NCBI RefSeq assembly: GCF_020731145.1
Contig: NZ_JAJFZN010000005.1
Location: 186,001 to 250,000 of the forward strand
DNA from: Sneathiella sp. HT1-7
GTDB taxonomy: Bacteria > Pseudomonadota > Alphaproteobacteria > Sneathiellales > Sneathiellaceae
Direction of reading: 5' to 3'
Length of the DNA stretch: 64,000 bases
Within the stretch, counting starts at the first letter, position 1. The number at the start of each line of letters is the position of its first letter. Under the pieces are notes generated by a model. It worked only from the letters and a program-made list of their open reading frames with translations. It had not been told where the DNA came from and ran no database searches. The position numbers and the translations under genes are program-made. Positions 45,977-55,147 of this stretch are shown one piece after another.

Positions 45977-47200
45977 TTAACGATGCCCATTCGCCAGTAA
46001 GGTCGCCTCTGACTGAAGGCGAAGCTTTGCCATGGCAATCACGCCGAGAAATGGTCCGATAGCAAGTGTGGCGAAAGCATATTGCCAGCCAATAAGGTCA
46101 ATGAAGACGGGAATCAAATGGATTGTCGCCAAGCTTATTAAAAAACCGATAGAAGTCTGGATCGTCAGCATCGTGCCGATCATATTCTTGGGACTGAGTT
46201 CAATAACACAGGTTGAAAATTGGGCTGAGTCGGCAACGATGGAAATGCCCCAAATCAAGCAGACGACCATCAATAAAGTGGGGGAGCCACCAAATAGAAA
46301 GCCGACGAGAATGGCACATGTTCCGCTTATGGCCATTGCGAAAATGGTGACCGTCGTCCGGCCGATGCGATCTGCGGCTATTCCGGCGAATAGGCTACCC
46401 AGCCCTCCAATGGCGATTGTCGCAAAAGTACCAAGGTTGGCATAAAATTGACCATTCTCTACCCCCGCAATTTGGAAGCTATCAAACAGAAAAAGACCGA
46501 TCCAGGCCCACATTGCATAGAGTTCCCACATATGGCCGAAATATCCGAAGTTCGCTAGCCGCAGGGATTTATTCCTCCAGGCATAAAAGGCGGAAGAGGG
46601 ATCAAATGGCGGTGCTTTGGGCATCTTGCTGCCAAGGGATACTAGAGTTATTAGGCCGCTCGCGCAGATCGCGAGAAGGCTGCTCGCAACTAGGGTCAAT
46701 TGCCAGTCGATCCCACTTGTGTCCAAAAGATTAAGGATATGCGGAGACGCACTCCCGATGGTCAGCGCTCCGACCAGCAATCCAACAAGAAGTCCGGTAT
46801 CCCGTCTTGCCCATGTCGACACCATCTTCATGCCGACCGGATAAATACCCGCCATGCAGACGCCGGTTAAAAAACGAAGGAAAATAACAAAGTGAGAAGT
46901 TGGGTCAAAAAGGACGATTGCTCCGTTTGCCATTGCAGCGGTCAAGGTGGCTGCGGCGAAAAAAGTCTTGGGAGGGATACGATCTGCTAAACTAAGGGTT
47001 GCACTGATTAGCGTGCCGCAAACGAAACCGATGGCAACGGCGCTGGAGAAGAAGGACGCTTGCAAACCATTAAGCCCATACTCTTCCTTTAAAACCGGAA
47101 TCACTGCCGTTGCAGAAAACCAAAGAGAGAGCGCCATCACCTGGCACATGGCGAGCAATATGACAGAGCGCCATTTTTGCGCCGCAGTCCACTCAGTCAT
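45977..47200 (-). CDS. MFS transporter
   Basis: 407 residues with about twelve membrane segments. MFS signs include a GxLxDRIxx-like loop 2-3 (SLADRIPPKTFF) and the second-half equivalent (GIAADRIGRTTVTIF). It lies 15 nt after the benzoate-CoA ligase gene, so it is probably cotranscribed and may import benzoate or a related aromatic acid. It could also move another organic anion. No signal of truncation. Confidence 0.87.
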   Translation of the reverse strand: MTEWTAAQKWRSVILLAMCQVMALSLWFSATAVIPVLKEEYGLNGLQASFFSSAVAIGFVCGTLISATLSLADRIPPKTFFAAATLTAAMANGAIVLFDPTSHFVIFLRFLTGVCMAGIYPVGMKMVSTWARRDTGLLVGLLVGALTIGSASPHILNLLDTSGIDWQLTLVASSLLAICASGLITLVSLGSKMPKAPPFDPSSAFYAWRNKSLRLANFGYFGHMWELYAMWAWIGLFLFDSFQIAGVENGQFYANLGTFATIAIGGLGSLFAGIAADRIGRTTVTIFAMAISGTCAILVGFLFGGSPTLLMVVCLIWGISIVADSAQFSTCVIELSPKNMIGTMLTIQTSIGFLISLATIHLIPVFIDLIGWQYAFATLAIGPFLGVIAMAKLRLQSEATLLANGHR

Positions 47201-47215
47201 GGGTGATCAGGAAAG

Positions 47216-48760
47216 TTAGCGCAACTTGAACCGCTGAATTTTCCCTGTTGCCGTTTTGGGAAGTTCATCGACAAACTCGATCCACCTTGGATATTTGAAG
47301 GCTGCCAACCGTTTTTTGACAAATTGTTTTAACTCCTCTGCCAAGGCTTCCGAATCATAGTCCGTTTGATTGACGACAATCACTGCTCTTGGCTTAATCA
47401 ACTGATCCGAATCTGCTTTCCCCACAACGGCGACCTCCAAGACAGATTCATGCTCGATAAGGGCCGCTTCGACTTCGAATGGCGAGACATAAATCCCGCC
47501 CACTTTGAGCATATCGTCCGTTCGTCCGCAATAAATAAAGTACCCTTCTTCATCCTGATAATATTTATCACCCGCTCGCGTCCATGGCCCTTGAAATGTC
47601 TCTAAGCTTTTGTCGCGACGGTTCCAGTACATAAGGGCGCTTGACGGTCCGGAAATTTCCAGCGCACCCATTTCCCCTTGAGGAACGGGCAGGCCATCGT
47701 CCCCTGTTAGACGGATATCATATCCTGTGACTGGCTTGCCTGTTGACCCCGGGCGGACATCTCCGGGCCGGTTGGAGAGAAAGATATGCAGCATTTCGGT
47801 ACTGCCAATCCCGTCCAGAATATCAATGCCCATTTGTTTCTGCCAACGGGCGAACAAATCAGTGGGCAAAGCTTCGCCGGCTGATGTGCAATACCTGAGG
47901 TTATGCTTGCCCTTTGCGGGCAGAAGGCCGCTCGCCAGAAGCATGGCAAACAGCGTTGGCACGCCGTAAAAAATCGTCGGTTTTTGGTTTTCTATAATAT
48001 CGCACACAGTGTCTGGTGTGGGCGGGCCTTCCAACAGGAGGACGGTTGCGCCAACAGAAAAGGGAAAGGTCAGTCCATTTCCCAGCCCGTAAGCGAAAAA
48101 CAGCTTGGCTGCGGAGAACATGATATCATCTTCACGGATACCAATGGTTTCCTTTGCGTATAAATCCGCCGTTGCGCGGAGATTGCCATGTAGGTGAACC
48201 GTGCCTTTCGGCATGCCAGTCGTGCCAGAGGTGTAGAGCCAAAAACACATATCATCGCGTGATGTTTCTGCCGCCGCGAATTCCGTGCTTTGGGCGTTAA
48301 TTAGTTCAGTGAGGCTATCGTATCCATTTGGGCCCTCGCCGGACACGATAATTGATTTCAACGCCGGATGACTATCGAGATGGCGTTCAAAGGAGCCCAG
48401 CAAATCGCTCGAGACAATCAAAGCGGTGGCCCGGCTGTCATTGAGAATAAATTGATAATCTTTTTCGGTGAAGCGAGTGTTGATTGGGACGGGGATGACT
48501 CCGGCCTTGATCGCGCCAAGAAAACAGACCGGGAAATCAATAGTATCATTTAGGCAAAGAATAATCCGTTGTTCCTGCTGGATGCCGATTTCTTTTAGTG
48601 CGTTGGCGAAGCGATTGATGCTATCGCTTAGCGCCTGATAGCTATGCGCGCCGGATTTATCAATGACAGCAGTTTTCTGTGCTCGCCCGGCAGCTAGATT
48701 ATGATCGATCAGATCTACAGCCGCATTGAAAACGTCTGCCGTTTCGGCATTGCTTGACAT
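47216..48760 (-). CDS. bclA: benzoate-CoA ligase family protein
   Basis: 514 residues of the ANL superfamily. The P-loop-like motif reads WLYTSGTTGMPKGTVHLHG (near residue 170), A5 is DGIGSTEMLHIFLSNRPG, and A8 and A10 are YCGRTDDMLKVGGIYVSPFEVE and LPKTATGKIQRFKLR. The arrangement around HIFLSN and VGGIYVSP fits benzoate-CoA ligases (BclA/BadA), which make benzoyl-CoA from benzoate, ATP and CoA. This is the entry step for the boxB/boxC genes 2 kb away. It leads a unit with an MFS transporter. A 4-hydroxybenzoate or other aryl-CoA ligase cannot be excluded. Confidence 0.88.
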   Translation of the reverse strand: MSSNAETADVFNAAVDLIDHNLAAGRAQKTAVIDKSGAHSYQALSDSINRFANALKEIGIQQEQRIILCLNDTIDFPVCFLGAIKAGVIPVPINTRFTEKDYQFILNDSRATALIVSSDLLGSFERHLDSHPALKSIIVSGEGPNGYDSLTELINAQSTEFAAAETSRDDMCFWLYTSGTTGMPKGTVHLHGNLRATADLYAKETIGIREDDIMFSAAKLFFAYGLGNGLTFPFSVGATVLLLEGPPTPDTVCDIIENQKPTIFYGVPTLFAMLLASGLLPAKGKHNLRYCTSAGEALPTDLFARWQKQMGIDILDGIGSTEMLHIFLSNRPGDVRPGSTGKPVTGYDIRLTGDDGLPVPQGEMGALEISGPSSALMYWNRRDKSLETFQGPWTRAGDKYYQDEEGYFIYCGRTDDMLKVGGIYVSPFEVEAALIEHESVLEVAVVGKADSDQLIKPRAVIVVNQTDYDSEALAEELKQFVKKRLAAFKYPRWIEFVDELPKTATGKIQRFKLR

Positions 48761-48880
48761 TGCATCCCTCCCAGAATGAAAAGCGCTTCCTGTTTTGTTT
48801 CTATGCGCTTTTGTCGTCTATTGTTGCCCCGATTTTATTCTTACCCTTATCTTGACGGCAAGCATCTCCGATAAAATTAT

Positions 48881-49342
48881 TTATGCGGCCTTAAGAAGCT
48901 CAAGCCAGTTCTCTGCCCACTCTCCCGCCTGATCCTCTGGCAGTTCTCCAGAGGAGGCGTCATGTCGCATGATTTCTCCGACAAGCACTGCGCCATATTT
49001 CTTGAAGGCTGCGTCAAATAGATTTCCGGCGTTACAGAAAGTCTGATTATAGGTTAGGTCGCCAAGGGCGAAGACGCCGTACTTGATACCAGATAGATCC
49101 GGTGCCGCAACGGAGAGATTATCGACGAAGGCTTGCCCATTGTCCGGGATATCCCCTTGTCCGTATGTCGATGTGCAGATGATATAGGCGGTGGTGCTGT
49201 TCAGAATATCAGCGTTCAGATCATCCATCATCAGGATTTCCGCATCTTCTCCCTTGGCTGAAAGGGCGTCTGCTATTTCTTCGGCGACAAGCTCAGCTGT
49301 TCCGGTCATGGTGCTGACAAGAATTTTTATCTGCTCGGCCAA
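48881..49342 (-). CDS. flavodoxin-like electron carrier
   Basis: About 153 residues, one flavodoxin domain: phosphate-binding loop ILVSTMTGTAELVAEEI at the very start, the isoalloxazine loops STYGQGDIPDNGQ and FALGDLTYNQTFCNAG. I chose TTG at 49342, which has GGAGAG eight bases upstream and puts the FMN loop at residue 8. A longer reading (to 49453) would add 37 residues and overlap the boxR start. It is divergent from boxR. In the box pathway BoxA normally feeds electrons to BoxB, and boxA is absent here, so a flavodoxin might take part, but that is inference. Confidence 0.82.
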   Translation of the reverse strand: MAEQIKILVSTMTGTAELVAEEIADALSAKGEDAEILMMDDLNADILNSTTAYIICTSTYGQGDIPDNGQAFVDNLSVAAPDLSGIKYGVFALGDLTYNQTFCNAGNLFDAAFKKYGAVLVGEIMRHDASSGELPEDQAGEWAENWLELLKAA

Positions 49343-49439
49343 TGTTACGTCTCTCCAAAAAAAACTACTCAAAAGACGGAATAGGAAATATAATGCATTT
49401 TGTCCAGCGGATAATGTTCCTTCAGCAGCGAGTTGTGAC

Positions 49440-50339
49440 ATGAGTAAGGCCAATTTCGGCGCCGAACAAAGAGAAGATAATCAGGCGGATGATTTTCTTT
49501 CTGCGCTTGGCGCTAATGTTCGTGCCTTGAGGGCGCAGCGGGGCATGACTCGCAAAATTCTAGCGCGCGATTCCGGTGTGTCGGAGCGCTACCTTGCCAA
49601 GTTGGAGACAGGCGAGGGGAATGCGTCCATGCTTGTACTGAGGCAGATTGCCGAGGCCATGGATACGTCTCTTGTTGATCTGGTCTCAGTTGGTGAGGAG
49701 TCCAGCTCGGAAATGCGCGAGCTTCACAGGCTTGCAAGACGATTGCCGTCGGAGCAGATTGCAGCTGTCATTGCGGTAGCCCAACAGCATCTGGTCAAAT
49801 CGGAAGAAGCTGCAAAGGGCCAGCGCATATCTCTGATCGGTCTTCGTGGCGCCGGAAAATCAACCCTTGGCCCGCTTCTAGCAGAAAGACTTGGTTTTCG
49901 GTATATCGAGTTAAACAAGGTTGTTGAAAAGGAATTTGGGGCAAGCCTTGACGAAATTTTCGCGCTGGCAGGTCAACCTTCCTTTCGCAGGTGGGAGCGG
50001 CGTTGCCTGACGGATATTGTTACCCGGCAGGATAATGTTGTGATCGCGACGGGTGGCAGCATTGTCGTCGATGAGCAGACCCTCTCTCTTCTGTTAAGCA
50101 GAACCCACGTCATCTGGCTTCAGGCGCGTCCGGAAGAACATATGGCGAGGGTCGTTGCCCAAGGGGATATGCGCCCCATGGCGAACAGCCGCGAGGCAAT
50201 GGCCGATCTTAAGCAGATTCTTGCGGCAAGGGAGCCGCTCTACCGACGTGCGGACGCAAGTTGCGATACTGCCGACAAAGAGGTTTCAGAAAGTATTCTC
50301 GATCTGGAGCGTGTGACGACGGGCCTTCTGGCGGGTTAA
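49440..50339 (+). CDS. boxR: benzoyl-CoA-responsive repressor BoxR
   Basis: 299 residues. An N-terminal helix-turn-helix of the Xre type (LGANVRALRAQRGMTRKILARDSGVSERYLAKLETGEGNAS, pieces, about 20-65) is joined to a shikimate-kinase-like domain (ISLIGLRGAGKSTLGPLLAERLGFRYIELNKVVE, pieces, from about 122). This fusion is the mark of BoxR/BzdR, in which the kinase-like part senses benzoyl-CoA. I chose ATG at 49440; the upstream open frame lies on the opposite strand of the flavodoxin gene. It sits about 80 nt before boxC, where a BoxR-type operator is seen. Confidence 0.93.
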   Translation: MSKANFGAEQREDNQADDFLSALGANVRALRAQRGMTRKILARDSGVSERYLAKLETGEGNASMLVLRQIAEAMDTSLVDLVSVGEESSSEMRELHRLARRLPSEQIAAVIAVAQQHLVKSEEAAKGQRISLIGLRGAGKSTLGPLLAERLGFRYIELNKVVEKEFGASLDEIFALAGQPSFRRWERRCLTDIVTRQDNVVIATGGSIVVDEQTLSLLLSRTHVIWLQARPEEHMARVVAQGDMRPMANSREAMADLKQILAAREPLYRRADASCDTADKEVSESILDLERVTTGLLAG

Positions 50340-50354
50340 TGTACGGCAAATTGC

Positions 50355-50387
50355 TTGACATGCACTTTAGTGCATGTAGTGTATTAT
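50355..50387 (+). promoter_or_regulatory. boxC promoter with BoxR-type operator (TGCA-N6-TGCA)
   Basis: The perfect inverted repeat ACATGCAC-TTTA-GTGCATGT at 50358-50377 contains TGCA-N6-TGCA, the operator type reported for BoxR. It sits directly after a -35-like TTGACA (50355-50360) and before a weak -10 region (TGTATTAT at 50380-50387), so BoxR bound here would block RNA polymerase. It lies 42 nt upstream of the boxC ATG. Confidence 0.8.
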
Positions 50388-50418
50388 TTTTCCATAGGCA
50401 ACCTTGGATGGCAACCCC

Positions 50419-52062
50419 ATGATCACCTTTGACAGACATCCCAATGATTACCGCCATTGGCAGCTTTCTGTTGATGATGACATTGCCACCCTGACATTGG
50501 CAGTTGATGAGGATGGCGGGCTGGTTCCGGGATATCAGCTTAAGCTCAATTCTTATGACCTTGGAGTGGATATTGAGCTGAACGACGCGTTGCAGAGGAT
50601 CCGTTTTGAATATCCAACAGTCCGCACCGTTGTCGTTACAAGTGGGCTGGAGAAGATGTTTTGTGCCGGCGCCAATATCTACATGTTGGGCACTTCATCC
50701 CATGGCTGGAAAGTGAACTTCTGCAAATTCACGAATGAGACCCGCAATAGCATTGAAGATTCGAGCCGTTTTTCAGGCATAAAGTTTCTGGCTGCCTGTA
50801 ATGGCACGACTGCTGGCGGGGGATATGAACTGGCGCTAGCCTGTGATGAAATATTCCTGATTGACGACCGCTCCAGCGCAGTGAGCCTGCCGGAAGTGCC
50901 ACTTCTTGGGGTGCTCCCGGGGACAGGCGGCCTTACTCGCCTCACGGATAAGCGCAAAGTTCGCCATGATCTTGCCGATGTGTTTTGCACCAACCCTGAC
51001 GGGGTGCGCGGACGGCGAGCGAAAGAATGGCGGCTGGTCGATGAGGTCGTGCCGCGAAATAACTTTGATGAGAAGGTAATGGCGCGCGCGAAGGAATTGG
51101 CCACAAATAGTTCTCGTCCGGAGCATGCAGAAGGAATTGAACTGACGGCGCTTGATCGCCGGATAGATGAGGGCGGTTATCATTATCGTTATGTCGATGC
51201 CACGCTGGATGCAGAGGCCGGGGCCGCGACAATTACAATCACGTCTCCTGATTCCAAACTGCCGGAAACAGTTACAGATATTCATGCGGCGGGTGCCAGC
51301 TGGTGGCCACTTGCTATGGCGCGTGAGCTGGACGACGCTATATTGATGCTGCGCGCGAATAATGAGGAGGTCGGTACCTTCCTTCTTAAAACGCGCGGGC
51401 AAATCGACGCCGTATTAAAGACCGATGCCATTCTCTCAGAGAATCAGGACGACTGGTTTGTTCGGGAAGTGATTGGCATGCTACGCCGGACCTTGGCGCG
51501 CCTCGATGTGTCCTCCCGCAGTCTCTTCGCTCTCATTGAAGAAGATTCTTGCTTCGCGGGCACTCTTTACGAACTCGCGCTCGCGGCAGATCGTACTTAT
51601 ATGCTGGATATTGCTGAAGAAGACGGCAATCCGCCATATATTGCCTTAAGCGAGATGAATTTCGGCGCTTACGAAGCCGTGAATGGAATTACACGACTCG
51701 CCCGACGGTTTTATGAAGATGAAGCGGCCCTCAATATCCTGAAGCAGCAAACCGGTATAGAGATCAATGCGATAGAGGCGGAGGAAAGGGGCCTTGTCAC
51801 TTTCATTCCCGATGACATTGATTGGGAGGATGAAATCCGGCTGCTGATAGAAGAACGTTCCAGCTTGTCACCTGATGCTCTCACCGGTCTTGAGGCGAAC
51901 TTGCGCTTCGGCGGAACCGAGACAGCGGCCACGAAGATTTTCGGGCGCCTATCTGCTTGGCAAAACTGGATATTCAATCGACCCAATGCCGTTGGTGAAA
52001 AAGGTGCGCTTAAATTATTTGGCAGCGGTACCAAAGCAGAATTTGACAAAAGGAGAGTGTAG
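50419..52062 (+). CDS. boxC: 2,3-epoxybenzoyl-CoA dihydrolase BoxC
   Basis: 547 residues, a double crotonase-fold protein. The first half has the oxyanion-hole segments GLEKMFCAGANIYML (about 79-93) and CNGTTAGGGYELALACDEI, and the second half has SCFAGTLYELALAADRTYML. BoxC opens the ring of 2,3-epoxybenzoyl-CoA to 3,4-dehydroadipyl-CoA semialdehyde and formate. Formate from this step could feed the NAD-linked formate dehydrogenase at 3-8 kb. ATG at 50419 is preferred over a TTG five codons upstream. Its stop is 1 nt before boxB. Confidence 0.95.
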   Translation: MITFDRHPNDYRHWQLSVDDDIATLTLAVDEDGGLVPGYQLKLNSYDLGVDIELNDALQRIRFEYPTVRTVVVTSGLEKMFCAGANIYMLGTSSHGWKVNFCKFTNETRNSIEDSSRFSGIKFLAACNGTTAGGGYELALACDEIFLIDDRSSAVSLPEVPLLGVLPGTGGLTRLTDKRKVRHDLADVFCTNPDGVRGRRAKEWRLVDEVVPRNNFDEKVMARAKELATNSSRPEHAEGIELTALDRRIDEGGYHYRYVDATLDAEAGAATITITSPDSKLPETVTDIHAAGASWWPLAMARELDDAILMLRANNEEVGTFLLKTRGQIDAVLKTDAILSENQDDWFVREVIGMLRRTLARLDVSSRSLFALIEEDSCFAGTLYELALAADRTYMLDIAEEDGNPPYIALSEMNFGAYEAVNGITRLARRFYEDEAALNILKQQTGIEINAIEAEERGLVTFIPDDIDWEDEIRLLIEERSSLSPDALTGLEANLRFGGTETAATKIFGRLSAWQNWIFNRPNAVGEKGALKLFGSGTKAEFDKRRV

Positions 52063-52063
52063 G

Positions 52064-53488
52064 ATGGCGATCAATTATCAGGAACTCATCCCGAATAATG
52101 TCGATCTTGGCAATGACCGCCGTTTGCAACGGGCACTTGAGCATTGGCAACCGCGTTTCCTCGATTGGTGGCAGACCTTGGGGCCGGAAGGGTTCCAGAC
52201 GAGTGATGTCTATCTTCGCACGGCAACGTCTGTTGACGCGAAAGGTTGGGCGACGTTCGGTGCAGTGAAGATGCCGGATTATCGTTGGGGTATTTTCCTT
52301 GCGGATCGAGAAAAGGATCGGACTATCGGCTTTGGCGACGACTTCGGCAAACCGGTATGGCAACAGGTGCCAGGGGAGTATCGCTCAATCCTTCGCCGTC
52401 TGATCGTGACTCAGGGCGATACCGAACCGGCGTCGGTTGAGCAGCAACGCCTTCTCGGTCAGACATGCCCGTCACTCTTTGATTTGCGCAATTTGTTTCA
52501 AGTTAATGTGGAGGAGGGGCGGCATCTCTGGGCGATGGTGTATCTACTGCATGCTTATTTTGGTCGCGATGGCCGGGAGGAAGCGGAAGATCTGCTGATG
52601 CGCCATTCTGGCAGCGAAGATAATCCACGCATTCTCGGCACCTTTAACGAGCCGATCAGTGAATGGCTTTCCTTCTTTATGTTTACTTACTTCACGGATC
52701 GTGACGGGAAATATCAGCTGAAATGCCTGGCCGAATCCTCCTTCGATCCGCTCGCGCGCACCTGTCAGTTCATGCTGACGGAGGAAGCGCATCATATGTA
52801 TGTTGGTGAAACTGGCATCACTCGGATAATCAAGCGCACCTTAGAGGTCATGACGGAACTCAAGACGGACGACCCGGCAACCTTGCGCAAAGCAGGGGTC
52901 ATCGATCTGCCGACCCTGCAGCGTTTTGTAAATTTCTGGTTCTCGTCCTGCATGGATTTGTTCGGTGCGGAAGTTTCATCTAATGCGGCGATTAGCTTTG
53001 CGAATGGTATCAAGGGGCGCCCTGATGAAAGGGTTTTCAAGGATCATGTGGAGCGGGAAACCTCCTTACAGATAGAAAAGCCTGATGACGCCGGTGGTGT
53101 GCAAACGGAAGAGATTACGGTTCGTAGTGCCATTAACGATCAGGTGCGCACGGCTTATATCAAGGACTGCATGGTCGGGATAACGCGTTGGAATCGCCTG
53201 ATTAAGAAAGCGGGATTTGATTTCGCTATTGAATTGCCGTCAAGCCGGTTTCGCCGAAAAATAGGATTCTGGGCGGATGTGGTTACCGACCCGAAAGGGG
53301 ACTTTATTTCAGCGGACGAGTTTGACCGTCGTCATGATGAGTTTCTCCCTTCCGAAAATGATCGCGTCTACATTCACAGCCTGATGCAGCAGGTGACCGA
53401 GCCCGGCAAGATGGCTGGCTGGATCGCGGCCCCTGATCGTGGCATCAATAACATGCCGGTTGACTATGAATATGTGCATTTGCAGTAA
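52064..53488 (+). CDS. boxB: benzoyl-CoA 2,3-epoxidase, oxygenase subunit BoxB
   Basis: 474 residues, a diiron oxygenase. A ligand-bearing helix is RHLWAMVYLLHAYFG (near residue 150) and another LTEEAHHMYVGETGITRI (about residue 240), with E, H and further Glu residues consistent with a diiron site. The start ATG at 52064 has AGGAGAG upstream and is one base after the boxC stop; the frame is open further upstream inside boxC, but that is not coding. BoxB epoxidises benzoyl-CoA with O2 and electrons from BoxA. boxA is not seen on either side. Confidence 0.95.
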   Translation: MAINYQELIPNNVDLGNDRRLQRALEHWQPRFLDWWQTLGPEGFQTSDVYLRTATSVDAKGWATFGAVKMPDYRWGIFLADREKDRTIGFGDDFGKPVWQQVPGEYRSILRRLIVTQGDTEPASVEQQRLLGQTCPSLFDLRNLFQVNVEEGRHLWAMVYLLHAYFGRDGREEAEDLLMRHSGSEDNPRILGTFNEPISEWLSFFMFTYFTDRDGKYQLKCLAESSFDPLARTCQFMLTEEAHHMYVGETGITRIIKRTLEVMTELKTDDPATLRKAGVIDLPTLQRFVNFWFSSCMDLFGAEVSSNAAISFANGIKGRPDERVFKDHVERETSLQIEKPDDAGGVQTEEITVRSAINDQVRTAYIKDCMVGITRWNRLIKKAGFDFAIELPSSRFRRKIGFWADVVTDPKGDFISADEFDRRHDEFLPSENDRVYIHSLMQQVTEPGKMAGWIAAPDRGINNMPVDYEYVHLQ

Positions 53489-53508
53489 GTGAAATTTTGG
53501 TTCTGGGG

Positions 53509-53820
53509 TTAAATACTACCTTCAGTCTCAACTACCAAAATGCGCGCAGGCGTTCGCGGAACAGCCTTATGCTCATCGCCGGCTTCAGCATGGAAAATAT
53601 CACCGGGGGATAGCGTCAGAACCTTTTCTTGCCCAGCCTCACGTATATGCATATCGACTTTACCATCCAACAGAACGAATACCTCCGGTCCGTCATTCAC
53701 ATGCCAAATATAGGGTTGATCCGTCCAATGAAGACGAACGGTGGCGTTCGATATCTTCTCAATACCAAGGGCATCCCATGCATTTTTACCTTCAAAATCG
53801 GTCGGCTTGATTAGGCGCAT
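53509..53820 (-). CDS. cupin domain protein
   Basis: 103 residues forming one small beta-barrel. Conserved cupin motif 1 (HVNDGPEVFVLLDGKVDMHI, pieces) and motif 2 (LSPGDIFHAEAGDEHKAVP). Two His and a Glu suggest a metal site. Such proteins may isomerise or bind small metabolites. It runs convergently to boxB with a 20-nt gap, so no operon link is implied. Confidence 0.84.
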   Translation of the reverse strand: MRLIKPTDFEGKNAWDALGIEKISNATVRLHWTDQPYIWHVNDGPEVFVLLDGKVDMHIREAGQEKVLTLSPGDIFHAEAGDEHKAVPRTPARILVVETEGSI

Positions 53821-53904
53821 TTTGGCTTCCTATCCATAAATTTTTCTTTTGATTAATCCTAACCTACCTTTAACTCATGCATAAACTGGCTGCGTGGATT
53901 GCTC

Positions 53905-54561
53905 CTAAGGTTTTTCCGATGTCAAAAAAGGTCGTGTTGCAATAGTGCTCGGTCGCTCTTTCACGCAATTCCACCATCTTACAAGCTTTGGATAGCTCTG
54001 GAACATATTCGTACCCTCAGGTGCCATCAGAAAATAATCGATCATCGGTACCAGATGTGCATCGGCGAGAGAGTAAGAGGTGGCTGCGATATATCCACTA
54101 TCGCTCGCTAGGTTTTCAAGGATAGCAAGTACAGGGGCACTTTCTTCCAATCCTTCGCTTACAACAGCCTCGTTTGTCGTCTCTCTGAAAGCGCGATTAA
54201 AGACCCTCTCGGAAAAGACTTTACGGACGAGCGGCCAGTATCCATAGCTATCGACGATGGAGATGACCTGACGCATTCTGGCGCGTTTCACTACTGTCTC
54301 GGGCTGTAAGGATGGCCCTTCAAATGCTTCATCCAGGTACTGAGTTATTGCGCCTGTTTCATAAAGAGTAAAATCACCATGTCGGATGGCCGGCACGCGA
54401 TTGAAGGGATGGATGTCGATATAATTGGCCGATGCATCTTCGGCGAAGGGGTTAATCTCATGCGTTTCAAGCGCGATTCCCTTTTCCAGCATAACAATCC
54501 TGACTATTCGGGAATAAACGCTATACTTAAAACTGAATAGTTCGACATTTTTTTTTAGCAT
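53905..54561 (-). CDS. glutathione S-transferase family protein
   Basis: About 218 residues. The N-terminal thioredoxin-like domain (ELFSFKYSVYSRIVRIVMLEKGI, in part) carries the GSH-binding motif VPAIRHGDFTLYETGAI, with Ser/Thr-Glu-type contacts. The all-helical C-terminal domain follows, with YSLADAHLVPMIDYF. Bacterial GSTs serve detoxification or ring cleavage and isomerisation of aromatic intermediates. I chose ATG at 54561; the frame is open for 47 more codons upstream with no homology. It is a single gene. Confidence 0.85.
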   Translation of the reverse strand: MLKKNVELFSFKYSVYSRIVRIVMLEKGIALETHEINPFAEDASANYIDIHPFNRVPAIRHGDFTLYETGAITQYLDEAFEGPSLQPETVVKRARMRQVISIVDSYGYWPLVRKVFSERVFNRAFRETTNEAVVSEGLEESAPVLAILENLASDSGYIAATSYSLADAHLVPMIDYFLMAPEGTNMFQSYPKLVRWWNCVKERPSTIATRPFLTSEKP

Positions 54562-54742
54562 TTTGGCGACCTGTTGATAGCGTGCGTTCCATCCGCTCCA
54601 TCTTGCGTCGACTTGTGTCTGAAACACAAGCGAAGTAACTACTTTTCTCTTGCACTTGCAGGCCGACTCGGCGATAACGCGGCACCTTTTATGGTAAGGC
54701 ACTCAAGGAGCATTCACGGGAAGAATGCTCAAGGATGAGAAA

Positions 54743-55147
54743 ATGGCAATTTCACCTGCGGCGGCGGAAGAAGATCGTCTCGATTATTTCGTTCATAAGG
54801 ATGGGTTGACCTTCGCAGGGACTCATCTGATCGTCGATCTTTGGGAAGGGGAGGGCTTCAACGATCCCTTGTTGATCGAAGAAACGCTCCGCCATGCGAT
54901 TGATGCAGCGGGGGCGACCTTGCTGCATTTTCATATTCATGCGTTTGAGCCCGATGGTCTTTCCGGAGTTGCGGTGCTTGCCGAAAGCCATATCAGCTTT
55001 CATAGTTGGCCGGAGCGCGGGTTTATGGCACTCGATATCTTCATGTGTGGCAAGACCGATCCTTACAAGGCTATCCCGATCCTGCGGGAAGCGTTTAAAC
55101 CCGAAACTGTCCAGCTTAATGAAATCAAGCGGGGGATTGTCAGTTGA
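54743..55147 (+). CDS. speH: S-adenosylmethionine decarboxylase proenzyme
   Basis: About 134 residues, the bacterial class 1B type. The self-cleaving site is in AESHISFHSWPE; cleavage before Ser creates the pyruvoyl group. The His and Cys for processing and catalysis lie in SFHSWPE and DIFMCGK. It supplies decarboxylated SAM for spermidine. ATG at 54743 has AAGGA seven bases upstream; ATG at 54725 would add six residues. Its TGA overlaps the speE ATG by one base. Confidence 0.93.
   Translation: MAISPAAAEEDRLDYFVHKDGLTFAGTHLIVDLWEGEGFNDPLLIEETLRHAIDAAGATLLHFHIHAFEPDGLSGVAVLAESHISFHSWPERGFMALDIFMCGKTDPYKAIPILREAFKPETVQLNEIKRGIVS

Noticed and set aside
49343-49453. N-terminal extension of the flavodoxin (37 residues)
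   Set aside because: The FMN loop would lie at residue 45 and the extension overlaps the boxR start region; the TTG with GGAGAG at 49342 fits the family length.
51875-52063. Upstream extension of the boxB frame into boxC
   Set aside because: This part is in another frame of boxC and lacks BoxB similarity; the ATG at 52064 has a good ribosome site.
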